From Actinomycetota bacterium (GTDB taxonomy: Bacteria; Actinomycetota; Acidimicrobiia; Acidimicrobiales; CADCSY01): DNA of 64,000 nucleotides. The stretch is from NCBI GenBank assembly GCA_004366205.1, contig SIRW01000019.1, forward strand, positions 54,821-118,820, written 5' to 3'. The notes under the pieces are model-generated. The model had not been told where the DNA came from. It saw nothing but the letters and a program-made list of their open reading frames with translations, and did no database searches. The translations under genes and the position numbers were made by a program. Positions 13,847-22,577 of this stretch are shown piece by piece. Within the stretch, counting starts at the first letter, position 1, and every line of letters begins with the position of its first letter.

Positions 13847-14533
13847 TCAGCGCAACGGGAAGCCCAGGGTCGCCTCGAGCTCCCGAAGCGCGTCCTGGGG
13901 ATCGACCACCTTGATCGTCTTCATCCCCATGGCCCGAGCCGGCTTGAGGTTGACGCCCAGGTCGTCGAGGAACACCGCCTGGGCCGGCTCGATGCCGAGG
14001 GCCTCGCAGGCCAGCTCGTAGAAGCGGGGGTCAGGCTTGCGCACCCCGACCCTGCTCGACTCGATGACGACGTCGAAGAGGTCGATCACCTCGGCGACCT
14101 CGGGTCGGGCGGTTCGCATGTCACCACGCGTGGGCCCGACCCCGCCGCCGGCGGACCGGGTGCCGCCGTCGGCCGGCGCGAAGTTGTTCGTGAGCATCGC
14201 CAGCGCGAGCTCGCGCTGCTTGATGCGCCGAAGAGCCGTCACCATCTCGGGGCGAAGCTCGCCGGACAGGAGCAGGAGGATGGCCCGGGCGTCGACCTCG
14301 TGACCCGCCCGGCGCGCCTCCTCCTCGAACAGCTCGGCGAACCCGTCGAGGTCGACCTCGCCGCGCTCGAGCTTGGCCCAGGCGTTGTCGTCGGGGTTGG
14401 TGGCGTTCAGGCCGCGGATGAAGCCCGGGGGCAGCCCGTGGTCGCGCTCGTAGCGGGCGAACGCCTCGAAGGGGCTCGTGAGGATGACGCCACCGAAGTC
14501 CCACAGCACGGCCCTGATGTCGCTGCCGGTCAC
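13847..14533 (-). CDS. HAD-superfamily hydrolase (subfamily IA, epoxide-hydrolase-N-like)
   Basis: The 228-residue product has HAD motif I WDFGGVI (nucleophile Asp, second Asp replaced by Gly as in several HAD-IA groups). Motif II is in LTNNF, motif III in GVRKPDPRF and motif IV in FLDDLGVN. It probably hydrolyses a phosphate ester or haloacid-like substrate. A small insertion (about 127-150, Gly-rich GGTRSAGGGVG) lies after motif II. GTG start 14533 is preceded by TAGGTT and 7 nt, a leaderless pattern. It is divergent from the zinc-binding lipoprotein, with a 10-bp inverted repeat between them. Confidence 0.85.
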   Translation of the reverse strand: MTGSDIRAVLWDFGGVILTSPFEAFARYERDHGLPPGFIRGLNATNPDDNAWAKLERGEVDLDGFAELFEEEARRAGHEVDARAILLLLSGELRPEMVTALRRIKQRELALAMLTNNFAPADGGTRSAGGGVGPTRGDMRTARPEVAEVIDLFDVVIESSRVGVRKPDPRFYELACEALGIEPAQAVFLDDLGVNLKPARAMGMKTIKVVDPQDALRELEATLGFPLR

Positions 14534-14565
14534 GACGGGGAACCTAACCCGCGACGCCAGCCGGG

Positions 14566-14594
14566 CCCTTGTTGCAAGTAAGTCGCAACAAGGG
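14566..14594. promoter_or_regulatory. 10-bp inverted repeat in the znuA-like promoter region
   Basis: CCCTTGTTGC (14566-14575) and GCAACAAGGG (14585-14594) are exact inverse copies separated by 9 nt. They lie between divergent genes and just before the ATG 14608. The right arm overlaps the Shine-Dalgarno AGGGGAAGGA. A metalloregulator operator or an RNA hairpin masking the ribosome site are both possible. Confidence 0.55.
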
Positions 14595-14607
14595 GAAGGA
14601 TACGACC

Positions 14608-15660
14608 ATGCGTCCGCTGCGTTGGCTCCTCGCGGCCGTCCTGGTCGTCGCCGCCTGCGGCAACGGTGGAGGACCGCGCTCGCCTGACGACGGCGCCCGA
14701 GAGGCCGGCGGGCCCGAGGTGCACGTGCGGGCCATGGCGACGGTCGCTCCCATCGCCGACCTCGTCACCCGGGTGCTGGGCGACCGGGGCACCGTCCGCA
14801 GCGTGGTGCCCCCCGGCGCCGACTCGCACACCTTCGAGCCATCGCCCGGCCAGGCCCGAGCTCTGGCCGAGGCCGACGTGTTCTTCGGGAACGGCTTGCA
14901 CCTGAACGACGCCGTGCTGCGACTCGCCGAGGCCAACCTGCCTGACGGTGCGCCCCTCGTGCTCCTCGCCGAGGACGTGCTGGACGACGACGAGGTGATC
15001 ACCGACGACTGGGTGGGTGCTGTCGACGGTCACGGCCACACCCACGGCGACGGCGGTCACACCCACGGTCACACCCACGGCGACGGCGACGCCGGCGAGG
15101 CGAACCCCCACGCCTGGATGGACCCGCTGATCGCCCGCCGCTACGTGGAGCGCATCGCCGAGGTGCTCACCGACGTGGACCCCGAGGGCGCGGCGACCTA
15201 CGAGGCCAACGCCGGCGCGGAGATCGAGCGGATCCAGCGGTTGCACGAGGCGACCGAGGAGGCGATCGCCAGCATCCCAGAGGATCAGAGGATGCTCGTC
15301 ACCTTCCACGACGGCTTGTCCTACTGGGCGGCTCGCTACGGTTTGGAGCTGGTGGCGGTCGTCCAGCCGGCGGACTTCAGCGAACCCTCGGCCCGGGGGG
15401 TGCGCGAGGTGATGGACGTCGTCCGGCGGTCGGGGGCCCGGGCGGTGTTCGGCAGCGAGGTGTTCCCCTCCGACGTCCTCGCCGTCATCGCCGAGGAGAC
15501 GGGCGCCGCCTACGTCGGCGACCTGAGCGACGACACCCTGCCCGGTGAGCCCGGCGCCGCCGAGCACTCCTATGTGGGCATGGTCGCCATGAACGCCCGG
15601 CTCGTGGTCGAGGGCCTCGGCGGCGACGCCTCGCCCCTCGACGGGGTCGAGCGCGCCTGA
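14608..15660 (+). CDS. Metal (zinc) ABC transporter substrate-binding lipoprotein, ZnuA-like
   Basis: The 350-residue protein starts with a lipoprotein signal (lipobox VVAAC, Cys at about residue 17). It has the cluster A-1 fold pattern for Zn/Mn uptake. Likely metal ligands are His in SHTFEPSP, His in NPHAWMDP, His in VTFHDGLSYW and an acidic residue near FGSEVFPSD. A loop (about 145-165) is rich in HGH/HTHG repeats, a hallmark of zinc-specific ZnuA. ATG 14608 has a strong AAGGGGAAGGA upstream; the ORF-track start is earlier. No permease or ATPase gene follows, since the next gene faces it 9 bp away, so its transporter must be elsewhere. Confidence 0.9.
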   Translation: MRPLRWLLAAVLVVAACGNGGGPRSPDDGAREAGGPEVHVRAMATVAPIADLVTRVLGDRGTVRSVVPPGADSHTFEPSPGQARALAEADVFFGNGLHLNDAVLRLAEANLPDGAPLVLLAEDVLDDDEVITDDWVGAVDGHGHTHGDGGHTHGHTHGDGDAGEANPHAWMDPLIARRYVERIAEVLTDVDPEGAATYEANAGAEIERIQRLHEATEEAIASIPEDQRMLVTFHDGLSYWAARYGLELVAVVQPADFSEPSARGVREVMDVVRRSGARAVFGSEVFPSDVLAVIAEETGAAYVGDLSDDTLPGEPGAAEHSYVGMVAMNARLVVEGLGGDASPLDGVERA

Positions 15661-15669
15661 CCGCGGGGC

Positions 15670-17001
15670 TCAACCCAGCAGGTCGCGGCTCAGCGCCTCC
15701 CAGAGCTCGGTCGACAGGCGGAGCGACTCGACGTCGACCCGCTCGTCGTCGCCGTGGAACATCACCGCGTAGTCCTCGAACCCGAGGTGCCGGCTGAACA
15801 GCCCGAACCCGTACGAGGTGATGCCGAGGCGCCGGAAGAACCGGGCGTCGGTCGCGCCCGCGGTCATGAACGGAACCAGCTCGGCGCCGGGGTACCACGC
15901 CTGGGTCACCCGCTGGAGCGAGTCCCACAGCGGCGTGTCGACGGGCGACGCACTCGCAGGGTCCTCGGCGTCGACGGCGATCTCGACCCGGTCGGCGAGG
16001 TCGCCGAGCGCTTCGTCGAGCATGGCGCGGATGTCGGCGCCCGACTGACCGGGCAGGGTGCGGATGTCGAGCTCGAGCTCGACCCGATCGGGGATCACGT
16101 TCGTCTTCGTGCCCGCTCGCATCACCGTGGGAGCGAACGTGGTGTGGGTGCACGCGTGGAACTGGCGGCTGATCCCGAGCGGAAGCGACTCGCACAGCTC
16201 CGTGAACCCCTGTGCCCGCAGCAGCGGCTCCCGGAGCTCGTCGGGAAAGCCCATCGAGTCGACGAAGCGGCGCCAGATGTCGTGGATCTGGGTCTCGGGC
16301 CGGTACTCGGCGAGCCTGCGCACCACTTCGGCCGCCGTGACCAGGGCGTTGTCGGTGCGGAACGGCTGGGACGCGTGCCCTGGCGTCCCCGAGATCCGCA
16401 GGGTGCACCAGTGACACCCCTTCTCGGCCACGATCGCCGGGAGGCCCAACCCCCGCCCGGTGTCCATGGGGAACCCACCGGCCTCGGTGATCACGTAGTC
16501 GGAGCGCACCGCATCGGCGGCGTTGTCGACGAGCCACCCGGCGCCGTGCGTGCCCAGCGCCTCCTCGTCGGCGACCGCCAGGTAGGCGAGCGTGCCGCGG
16601 GGTCGCCAGCCCGATGCCGCGAGCCGGTGGGTTGCCACCGCCATCGAGGCGGTGAGGTTGAGCATGTCGATGGCGCCCCGGCCCCATACCTCGCCGTCGA
16701 TGAGCTCACCCCCGAACGGGTCGTGGCGCCACCCTTCGGGGTTCGCGGGGACGACGTCGGTGTGGCCCATCAGCAACAGGCTGGGCGCGTCCGGGTCCGT
16801 GCCCTCGATGCGCCCGACCAGGCTGGTGCGGCCGGGCTGGGGCTCGTAGCGCTCGAGATCGAGGCCGGTGCCCTCCAGGTAGCTCTCGAGCACGTCGACG
16901 CTGCGCTGCTCCTGGCCGGACCCGACGGTCCCGTCGTTGACGCAGGCGTTGCGGATGAGGGTCTGGAGGAGCTCGGTGACCTCGCCGGTCAGGGCGTCCA
17001 T
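15670..17001 (-). CDS. M20-family metallopeptidase/amidohydrolase
   Basis: A 443-residue M20/ArgE/DapE-type hydrolase that cleaves a peptide or acyl-amino acid with two metal ions. Ligand motifs are visible: LLMGHTDVVP, WGRGAIDM, VADEEALGTHG (catalytic Glu pair), ITEAGG and FHGDDERV near the end. The lid/dimerisation domain lies about 190-330. I chose ATG 17001 (MDALTGEV) rather than the ORF-track start 17073. TACGCT sits 8 nt before it, and the upstream residues look non-coding. It is divergent from the NYN fusion gene. Confidence 0.9.
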   Translation of the reverse strand: MDALTGEVTELLQTLIRNACVNDGTVGSGQEQRSVDVLESYLEGTGLDLERYEPQPGRTSLVGRIEGTDPDAPSLLLMGHTDVVPANPEGWRHDPFGGELIDGEVWGRGAIDMLNLTASMAVATHRLAASGWRPRGTLAYLAVADEEALGTHGAGWLVDNAADAVRSDYVITEAGGFPMDTGRGLGLPAIVAEKGCHWCTLRISGTPGHASQPFRTDNALVTAAEVVRRLAEYRPETQIHDIWRRFVDSMGFPDELREPLLRAQGFTELCESLPLGISRQFHACTHTTFAPTVMRAGTKTNVIPDRVELELDIRTLPGQSGADIRAMLDEALGDLADRVEIAVDAEDPASASPVDTPLWDSLQRVTQAWYPGAELVPFMTAGATDARFFRRLGITSYGFGLFSRHLGFEDYAVMFHGDDERVDVESLRLSTELWEALSRDLLG

Positions 17002-17071
17002 GGGGACCCAGCGTAGGGCGGCGGGGCCCGATGCGCCGGGCGCAGGGGTGCAGGTGCTTGACTGGTCGCAC

Positions 17072-18703
17072 ATGCCCGGACGTCAGGTCGTCGTCGACGG
17101 CTCGAACATCGCAACCGAAGGTCGCTCGCTGCCGAGCCTGCGCCAGCTCGACGAGGCGGTGCGCGCGTTCATCGAGGAACGCACCGAGGACGACCACATC
17201 GTGGTGGTCGTCGACGCCACCTTCGAGCACCGCATCGACCGGAGCGAGCGCAAGGCGTACCGCGAGGCGCTCGACGCGGGCGAGTTGCTGACGCCCCCGG
17301 CGGGCACGATCGGCCGGGGCGACAAGTTCATCCTCGAGATCGCCGACAAGTCCGGAGCCGTGGTGCTCTCCAACGACTCGTTCCAGGAGTTCCAGGACGA
17401 GTACGAGTGGCTCTTCGACGCGGGACGGCTGGTCGGAGGCAAGCCGGTCCCCGGTGTCGGCTGGATCTTCACGCCCCGATCACCGGTGCGCGCCACCCGG
17501 AAGCGGGGAGCGGCGTCCAAGCGCTCGAAGGCGAAGGCCAAGGTTGGCGACACGATCGAGCCGGCCGCGGCCGGCGCCTCGGGCGCGGGTGAGGACGGGG
17601 CAGGGTCCGGCAAGCGGCGGGGCCGGCGAGGTGGGCGCAGCAAGGGTGCCAAGGCCGAGCAGGGCGGGGCCCAGGACGAGCGCGCGATGACGGCCACGGC
17701 CGGCAGGGGCGCACCCGGCGCCGACGGCGCGCCGGCGGCACGAGGCGCAGGCCGCAGCCGCCGAGGCGGCGACCGCGGGGCTGGTCCTCCGGCGGTGAAC
17801 GAGCCGCTGCCGTTCATCGAGTTCGTCGCGGAGCACCCCATCGGCGCCACGGTGCAGGGGCAGGTCACGGCGTTCTCCTCGCACGGGGCCCATGCGGTCG
17901 TCGACGGCGTCCAGTGCTACGTGCCCCTGAAGCTGATGGGCGACCCCGCACCGAACCGGGCCCGCGACGTGCTCGAGAAGGGCGAGACGCGATCCTTCGT
18001 CGTGGTCGCGTTCGACAGCGAGCGGCGGGGCGTCGACCTGGGCCTTCCCGGCGTCCCGGGTGTGCCCGAGCCGGTGCCCTCGGACGGCCCCACGGTCAGC
18101 GAGGAGCCCGACGTCGCGGAGCGATCTGTGGCGAAGAAGGCCGCGGCCACGAAGGCTGCCGCCAAGAAGGCGGGGTCGGTGAAGAAGACCGGCGCCCGGA
18201 AGGCGGCGGCCGGGAAAGCGTCCGCGAAGAAGGCTGCCGCCACGAAGGCTGGCGCCACGAATGCCGGCGCCACGAAGAAGGCCGCAGTCAAGAAGGCGGC
18301 GACCACGAAGGCTACGGCCACGAAGGCGACGGCCACGAAGAAGGTTAGCGCCAAGAAGGCTGCCGCCAAGAAGGCTGCCGCCAAGAAGGCGGGAACGCCC
18401 GCGAAGAAGGCCGCGGTCAAGAAGGCGGCAACGGCCAGGAAGGCGGCGGCCACGAAGAAGGCCAGCGCCAAGAAGGCTGCCGCCAAGAAGGCGGGAACGC
18501 CCGCGAAGAAGGCCGCGGTCAAGAAGGCGGCAACGGCCAGGAAGGGGGCGGCTACGAAGGCTGCCGCCAAGAGGACTGTCGCCAAGAAGGCTGCCGCCAC
18601 GAAGGGGGCCGCCACGAAGGCGACGGCCACGAAGAAGGCCAGCGCCACGAAGGCTGCCGCCACGACGGCGAGCGCCGCGAAGCCTCCGGCGAGGAGGCGA
18701 TAG
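17072..18703 (+). CDS. NYN (Zc3h12a-like) ribonuclease-S1-like domain-histone H1-like tail fusion
   Basis: The 543-residue protein joins three modules. Residues 1-145 form an NYN/PIN-type RNase of the Zc3h12a class: [24 protein letters not shown] and VLSNDSF supply the usual acidic active-site residues. A basic low-complexity linker (150-240, with [13 protein letters not shown]) leads to an S1/OB-like domain (about 245-325, [20 protein letters not shown]). From about 348 to the end it is Lys/Ala/Thr repeats such as [11 protein letters not shown], like eukaryotic histone H1, HupB or Hc1 tails. It probably binds RNA or the nucleoid and cuts RNA. ATG 17072 lacks a clear ribosome site. It stands alone between divergent and independent neighbours. 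Confidence 0.85.
   Translation: MPGRQVVVDGSNIATEGRSLPSLRQLDEAVRAFIEERTEDDHIVVVVDATFEHRIDRSERKAYREALDAGELLTPPAGTIGRGDKFILEIADKSGAVVLSNDSFQEFQDEYEWLFDAGRLVGGKPVPGVGWIFTPRSPVRATRKRGAASKRSKAKAKVGDTIEPAAAGASGAGEDGAGSGKRRGRRGGRSKGAKAEQGGAQDERAMTATAGRGAPGADGAPAARGAGRSRRGGDRGAGPPAVNEPLPFIEFVAEHPIGATVQGQVTAFSSHGAHAVVDGVQCYVPLKLMGDPAPNRARDVLEKGETRSFVVVAFDSERRGVDLGLPGVPGVPEPVPSDGPTVSEEPDVAERSVAKKAAATKAAAKKAGSVKKTGARKAAAGKASAKKAAATKAGATNAGATKKAAVKKAATTKATATKATATKKVSAKKAAAKKAAAKKAGTPAKKAAVKKAATARKAAATKKASAKKAAAKKAGTPAKKAAVKKAATARKGAATKAAAKRTVAKKAAATKGAATKATATKKASATKAAATTASAAKPPARRR
18118..18697 (+). repeat. Lys/Ala-coding repeat tract (H1-like tail)
   Basis: Short degenerate units such as GCCGCCAAGAAGGC recur throughout the 3' third of the NYN fusion gene. 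A block of about 110 bases, including the GGAACGCCCGCGAAGAAGG segment, occurs twice in near-identical form (around 18388 and 18490). The tract is therefore prone to slippage and copy-number change. Confidence 0.85.
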
Positions 18704-18723
18704 GCGCGGCCGACCGCGCAGGG

Positions 18724-18780
18724 GTCCACTTTCCGGTCGCTCGAACGCCGCATGACCGGTTGCGTGCCCGGAAAGCGGAC
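18724..18780. repeat. Palindromic element copy A (CTTTCCGG-N31-CCGGAAAG)
   Basis: CTTTCCGG (18729-18736) and CCGGAAAG (18768-18775) are separated by 31 nt; flanking GTCC...GGAC extends the pairing. An element with the same arms, the same 31-nt spacing and a partly conserved centre occurs at 57333-57383. This copy ends about 30 nt before xth. Confidence 0.75.
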
Positions 18781-18798
18781 GGTCCCGGCACCGGTCGG

Positions 18799-18804
18799 TA
18801 GCCT
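18799..18804 (+). promoter_or_regulatory. Leaderless-type -10 hexamer of xth
   Basis: TAGCCT, then 8 nt, then the GTG of xth; no Shine-Dalgarno. Confidence 0.5.
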
Positions 18805-18812
18805 GCGCCCAC

Positions 18813-19610
18813 GTGCGCATCGCCACGTGGAACGTCAACTCGTTGAAGGCGCGCTGGCCTCGGGTCGAGGCGTGGCTCGGTCAGGTTGCGCCCGACGTGC
18901 TGTGCGTGCAGGAGACGAAGCTCGCTGACGATGCGTTCCCCGCCCTGTCGGTCGCGGCGGCGGGCTACGAAGGGGTGCATCACGGCCAGGGACGGTGGAA
19001 CGGGGTGGCAGTCCTCAGCCGCGTCGGCGTCGACGACGTGCGTCACGGCTTCGCCGGTCCGCCGCCTCAGGGTGCGTCTGCATCGGAGGCCCGTCTTCTC
19101 ACGGTGCGCTGCGACGGCGTCGTCGTGGTCACCGTCTACGCCCCGAACGGCCGGGCGGTCGGCCACGAGCAGTACTACGAGAAGCTGGCGTGGCTGAAGG
19201 CGCTGGTCGACCACCTCGACGCGGTGGCGACCCCGGGCGACGAGGTCGTCGTCTGTGGCGACTTCAACGTGGCGCCCGACGATCGTGACGTGTGGGACCC
19301 CGCCGCCTGCCACGGCGGCACCCACGTGAGCCCCGCTGAGCGGGAGGCCTACCAGAGGATCGTCGACTGGGGTCTCGTCGACGTGCTGCGGGCCCGGTTC
19401 GACGACGCCGGCATCTACTCGTGGTGGGACTACCGGGCCGGCGCGTTCCACCGCCACCTCGGCATGCGCATCGACCTGGTGCTCGCCAGCACACCTCTGG
19501 CTTCCCGGCTCGAATGGGTGCTGGTGGACCGAAACGCCCGCAAGGGGCAGGCCCCGTCGGACCACGCACCGGTGATGGCGGGATTCGCCCCGCGCTCGCC
19601 GGCTCCGTAG
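18813..19610 (+). CDS. xth: Exodeoxyribonuclease III family AP endonuclease
   Basis: A 265-residue endonuclease/exonuclease/phosphatase-fold enzyme that nicks DNA at abasic sites in base excision repair. Motifs are clear: [13 protein letters not shown] (metal-binding Asn), VQETKL (catalytic Glu), VCGDFNVAP (Asp/Asn), [22 protein letters not shown] and the terminal SDHAP (catalytic His). Length equals E. coli ExoIII. The GTG start is leaderless and a palindromic element lies just upstream. The next gene starts 10 nt after the stop but has its own -10-like motif. Confidence 0.95.
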   Translation: MRIATWNVNSLKARWPRVEAWLGQVAPDVLCVQETKLADDAFPALSVAAAGYEGVHHGQGRWNGVAVLSRVGVDDVRHGFAGPPPQGASASEARLLTVRCDGVVVVTVYAPNGRAVGHEQYYEKLAWLKALVDHLDAVATPGDEVVVCGDFNVAPDDRDVWDPAACHGGTHVSPAEREAYQRIVDWGLVDVLRARFDDAGIYSWWDYRAGAFHRHLGMRIDLVLASTPLASRLEWVLVDRNARKGQAPSDHAPVMAGFAPRSPAP

Positions 19611-19613
19611 CCT
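19608..19613 (+). promoter_or_regulatory. Leaderless-type -10 hexamer of the thioesterase
   Basis: TAGCCT overlaps the xth stop codon and is followed by 7 nt and an ATG, so the thioesterase may be transcribed separately from xth. Confidence 0.45.
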
Positions 19614-19620
19614 CCGGCCC

Positions 19621-20325
19621 ATGACCGGAGACGACGACCGCAGCTGGGCGGAGCGCGTGGCCGACGCTGCCGCCGCCCCGCCGGACGAGCGCCGTGGCGA
19701 GCTCCGGCGCGTGGCCGGCGCCACCCGCGCCCTCATCGACCGGCTCGTCGCCATCGACGCCCCCCCCGACGTCCTTTCCCGCACCGCCGACCACGTCGAG
19801 GCAGCGGTGCGGGCCTTGGCCGACTACCCGCAGGGCCGGCTCTACGAGGGGTTCGCCGAGGCGGCCAACGCGGGTGACCACCGGGCCTTCTTCGACCACA
19901 GCCCGATCATCGGCGCCGCCAACCCGCTCGCGCCGCCGCTGGTGCTCGAGGCCGGCGAGGGAGCGGTGCACGGAACGGTCCGGTTCGGCGCCGCCTACGA
20001 AGGCCCGCCCGGCCACGTGCACGGCGGCTACCTGGCGGCGGTGTTCGACGAGGTCCTCGGCATGGCCCAGTCGCTCAGCGGGAACCCGGGCATGACCGGC
20101 CGGCTGGTGGTGAAGTACCGAAACCCCACCCCGCTGCACACCGACCTGCGCTTCGAGGGGCGACTCGAGCGGGTCGAGGGGCGGAAGCTGTTCACGGTCG
20201 GGACCTGCCACGCCGGCGACGTGCTGACCGCCGAAGCCGAGGGGCTCTTCATCTCGGTCGACTTCGCCCGCATGTACCAGCTGATGGCCGAGCGGGACGC
20301 GGAGCGCCGCTCCGCTCAGGACTGA
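19621..20325 (+). CDS. PaaI-type acyl-CoA thioesterase (hotdog fold)
   Basis: The 234-residue protein carries a C-terminal 4HBT hotdog domain (about 105-220) with the signature PGHVHGGYLAAVFDEVLG. The Gly-Gly and Asp/Glu are used in thioester hydrolysis. The first 90 residues form a helical extension common to actinobacterial members. Substrate is probably a medium-size acyl- or aryl-CoA. Its last 10 bases overlap the end of the convergent phosphoesterase gene, so the two cannot have separate terminators between them. Confidence 0.88.
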   Translation: MTGDDDRSWAERVADAAAAPPDERRGELRRVAGATRALIDRLVAIDAPPDVLSRTADHVEAAVRALADYPQGRLYEGFAEAANAGDHRAFFDHSPIIGAANPLAPPLVLEAGEGAVHGTVRFGAAYEGPPGHVHGGYLAAVFDEVLGMAQSLSGNPGMTGRLVVKYRNPTPLHTDLRFEGRLERVEGRKLFTVGTCHAGDVLTAEAEGLFISVDFARMYQLMAERDAERRSAQD

Positions 20326-22241
20326 CGGGGAGCACACACCCGCCGCCGCAGCGCCAGCGAGCCCGCCACGGCGGCACCGCCGAGCACGATGGCGGCGGCC
20401 GGCCTTCCGCCGGTGGCCGGGAGGACACCACCGGGCGGCCCGGCGGGAACGGGATCGGCTGCCCGCCCACCGCCGAGCGTCGCCAGGTCGAAGGGCGCGG
20501 GGAGCAGGAGCTCCACGTTGAAGTCGTGGGGTTCGCCCAGGGCGTATCCCTTGCGCTGGGGCTCGTTCCACGCGACCTCGCGACTGATGCTGGCCAGGCC
20601 GAGCACCCGGTCGGGACCGGCTGCCGGCACCTCGTCGGGCGCCCGTGCCGGCGCCGCGTGGTCGATGATCGTGCCGAAGATCGAGAGCGTTCCGTCGCCG
20701 TTGTCGGCGAGCTCGACCAGGCGGGCCTGCTGCGGCCAGTCGACGTGCGCCGCCGTGCTGATCTCCCAGAACGTGCCCTGGGGGATGACCCGGTTCACGT
20801 GGCTGTGACCGTTCACCCAGGCCACCACGTTCGGGTAGCGCTGCACCAAAGCCCGCACCTCGTCGGCCTGGGCCCGGGCCTCGTCGGGGCGGAAGGGGTC
20901 GGGGAACGGGTTGTCCATCGTCAGCAGGTTGTGGTGGCTGAAGAGCACGACCAGCTGATCGTCGGAATCGGTGGTGACGGTGCGGCCGCCGGCGTCGACG
21001 TACCGCGAGGACACCTCCTGGAGCCGGGCCTCGAGCCAGGCGAGCTGGCCGGCGCCGATCGACCCGTTGGCGTAGCCGCCGTGGTTGACCGAGTCGAGGG
21101 CGATGCCGAGCACCCCCGGGGCGATGGGGAAGGTGAAGTACAGCGTCCCGGCGTCGAGGTTGTCCTCGTCGAGGCCGTGGCCGCGGGGACCGGGGCCGGA
21201 TCCGGTGGGCGGGTCGAGATGGGTCTCGATCCACTCGTGGACGTCCGCGAAGCGCCGGGCGTCGTCGGGCGTGACCGGGCGGGCCGGCCCCGTGAACAGG
21301 GCGGCGAACACGGCCGGGTCCTGCTGCTCGAACGCGCGCTGGACCGCACCGGGGCTCAGCTGCGCCGGCAGGTTCACGACCTTCAACGGCCCGCGGGAGT
21401 ACTCGTCCACGGGCCCGGTGGCGGGCATGTTGCCCTGGACCAGCCCGTCGTGGTTCCCGTACACCGAGTACCAGGGCACATCGAGGCCGGGCGACTCGAA
21501 CGGCGCGATGGCAGCCTCGAGGAGGCCGGGATAGGCCGGGAAGTTGAATGGCGGCCGCTTGTAGGCGTCACCGCGGGCGTCGTCGTCGGGGTGCCAGTAG
21601 TGGTCGTCGTAGGTGAGGTCGTCGGTGTCCTGCACGCCCTCGTAGCGATCGCCGGCCCCGCTGTTCACCGCCAGCCGCCCGCCGTTGAGCAGCGAGAGGA
21701 ACCACGTCAACTCGTTGACCTGCTGGTTGTCGATGTTGTCACCCGTCGAGACGGCGCAGTCGAAGGTCCGGCCCGTGACCGGGCCTCGGGCGATCCGGTT
21801 CACCTGCTCGATCATGGCGGCGGCGACGTGGCCGGTCAGCGTCTCCTGCGGCCGGTGGGCGCTGGAGAACGGGATGAACGCCGTCGGCTCGTCGGCGTAG
21901 CGGTCGAGGAACTCGACGCGCGCCGTGCCCTGGGCGTCGATCACGTGCACGTCGGTGAGGTGCACGATGCTGGCGAGGCCCCGCCGGGCCGCTTCGCGGC
22001 CGGGCGCGGCGGTGGCCAGCTCCTCGCGGACCGCGAGAGGGGCGGGCGGCCCGGGCACGAGCCGGGCGTACCGACCGTCACGGTCGGCGACGATCGTGCC
22101 CTCGAGCGTCGTGCCGGCTGTGCTGGCGGCGGCGAGCCGAGCCGAGCGCCGGGCGCCGGCGGGCGCGGCGCCGGGGAGCCACAGCAGGCCAGTGGCGCCG
22201 GCGCCGGCCAGGAACCCCCGCCGGGTCAGGTCGGCCGTCAA
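20316..22241 (-). CDS. Tat-exported metallophosphoesterase with LPXTG wall-sorting signal
   Basis: A 641-residue calcineurin-fold phosphoesterase resembling the secreted group TIGR03767. The N-terminus has a twin-arginine signal (TRRGFLAGAG). Phosphoesterase motifs are HLTDVHV, STGDNIDN, YGNHDGL, FSHHN and VNGHSHVN. The C-terminus has LPATGG, a hydrophobic run AAAIVLGGAAVAGSLAL and RRR, a sortase sorting signal. It should therefore sit on the outer cell wall and hydrolyse a phosphate ester or nucleotide. Its ATG overlaps the stop of the upstream small HTH gene (ATGA), so the pair is coupled. Its 3' end overlaps the thioesterase by 10 nt. Confidence 0.9.
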   Translation of the reverse strand: MTADLTRRGFLAGAGATGLLWLPGAAPAGARRSARLAAASTAGTTLEGTIVADRDGRYARLVPGPPAPLAVREELATAAPGREAARRGLASIVHLTDVHVIDAQGTARVEFLDRYADEPTAFIPFSSAHRPQETLTGHVAAAMIEQVNRIARGPVTGRTFDCAVSTGDNIDNQQVNELTWFLSLLNGGRLAVNSGAGDRYEGVQDTDDLTYDDHYWHPDDDARGDAYKRPPFNFPAYPGLLEAAIAPFESPGLDVPWYSVYGNHDGLVQGNMPATGPVDEYSRGPLKVVNLPAQLSPGAVQRAFEQQDPAVFAALFTGPARPVTPDDARRFADVHEWIETHLDPPTGSGPGPRGHGLDEDNLDAGTLYFTFPIAPGVLGIALDSVNHGGYANGSIGAGQLAWLEARLQEVSSRYVDAGGRTVTTDSDDQLVVLFSHHNLLTMDNPFPDPFRPDEARAQADEVRALVQRYPNVVAWVNGHSHVNRVIPQGTFWEISTAAHVDWPQQARLVELADNGDGTLSIFGTIIDHAAPARAPDEVPAAGPDRVLGLASISREVAWNEPQRKGYALGEPHDFNVELLLPAPFDLATLGGGRAADPVPAGPPGGVLPATGGRPAAAIVLGGAAVAGSLALRRRVCAPRQS

Positions 22242-22546
22242 CCGCTCAACCGCGTGCGCAGCTTGGCCAGCCCGCCCTCGAGGGCCGAGCGGACCTCGGC
22301 CCGGCTGAGACCCAGCTCCCCGGGCAGCTGCCGCATGCTGCGCGCCGGTCGACCGTCGAGCCCGAAGTGCGAGGTGACGACCCGGCGCTCGAGGGGCTCG
22401 AGCTCGTCGAGGAGGTGCGGCTCGGCATGCAGCGCGACCAGGTCCTCGTCGATCTCCTCGCTCAGGTGCGGTGCCTCGTCCTCACCGCTGACCTCGGGAT
22501 CGGGGTAGGGCCAGCCGTCCTCGGACGGCCAGCCGGCGTCGGTCAC
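22238..22546 (-). CDS. Small protein with sigma-70 region 4-like HTH
   Basis: The 102-residue product has an acidic N-terminal half (SEDGWPYPDPEVSGEDEAPHL). Its C-terminal half reads like sigma-70 region 4: LEPLERRVVTSHFGLDG, then RQLPGELGLSRAEVRSALEGGLAKLR, matching the familiar FGLDG...LGLSRERVRQIE...KLR pattern. It lacks regions 2 and 3, so it cannot be a full sigma factor and may be an anti-/co-regulator or a transcription adaptor. GTG 22546 is chosen because the longer ORF-track version has no family-like sequence upstream. It lies between uvrD2 (31 bp) and the phosphoesterase (4-bp overlap). Confidence 0.65.
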   Translation of the reverse strand: MTDAGWPSEDGWPYPDPEVSGEDEAPHLSEEIDEDLVALHAEPHLLDELEPLERRVVTSHFGLDGRPARSMRQLPGELGLSRAEVRSALEGGLAKLRTRLSG

Positions 22547-22577
22547 GGCACCTGTTTGCCACAGGGGTGCCGGGTCG

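Noticed and set aside
17480-18838. 452-aa minus-strand ORF with Gly/Leu/Arg repeats opposite the H1-like tail
   Set aside because: The repeats are the complement of the Lys/Ala codons. Repetitive DNA gives repeats in every frame.
22545-22575. Hairpin CCTGT...ACAGG between uvrD2 and the sigma-4-like gene
   Set aside because: The stem is only five base pairs, with no U-tract, so it is not convincing as a terminator or operator.
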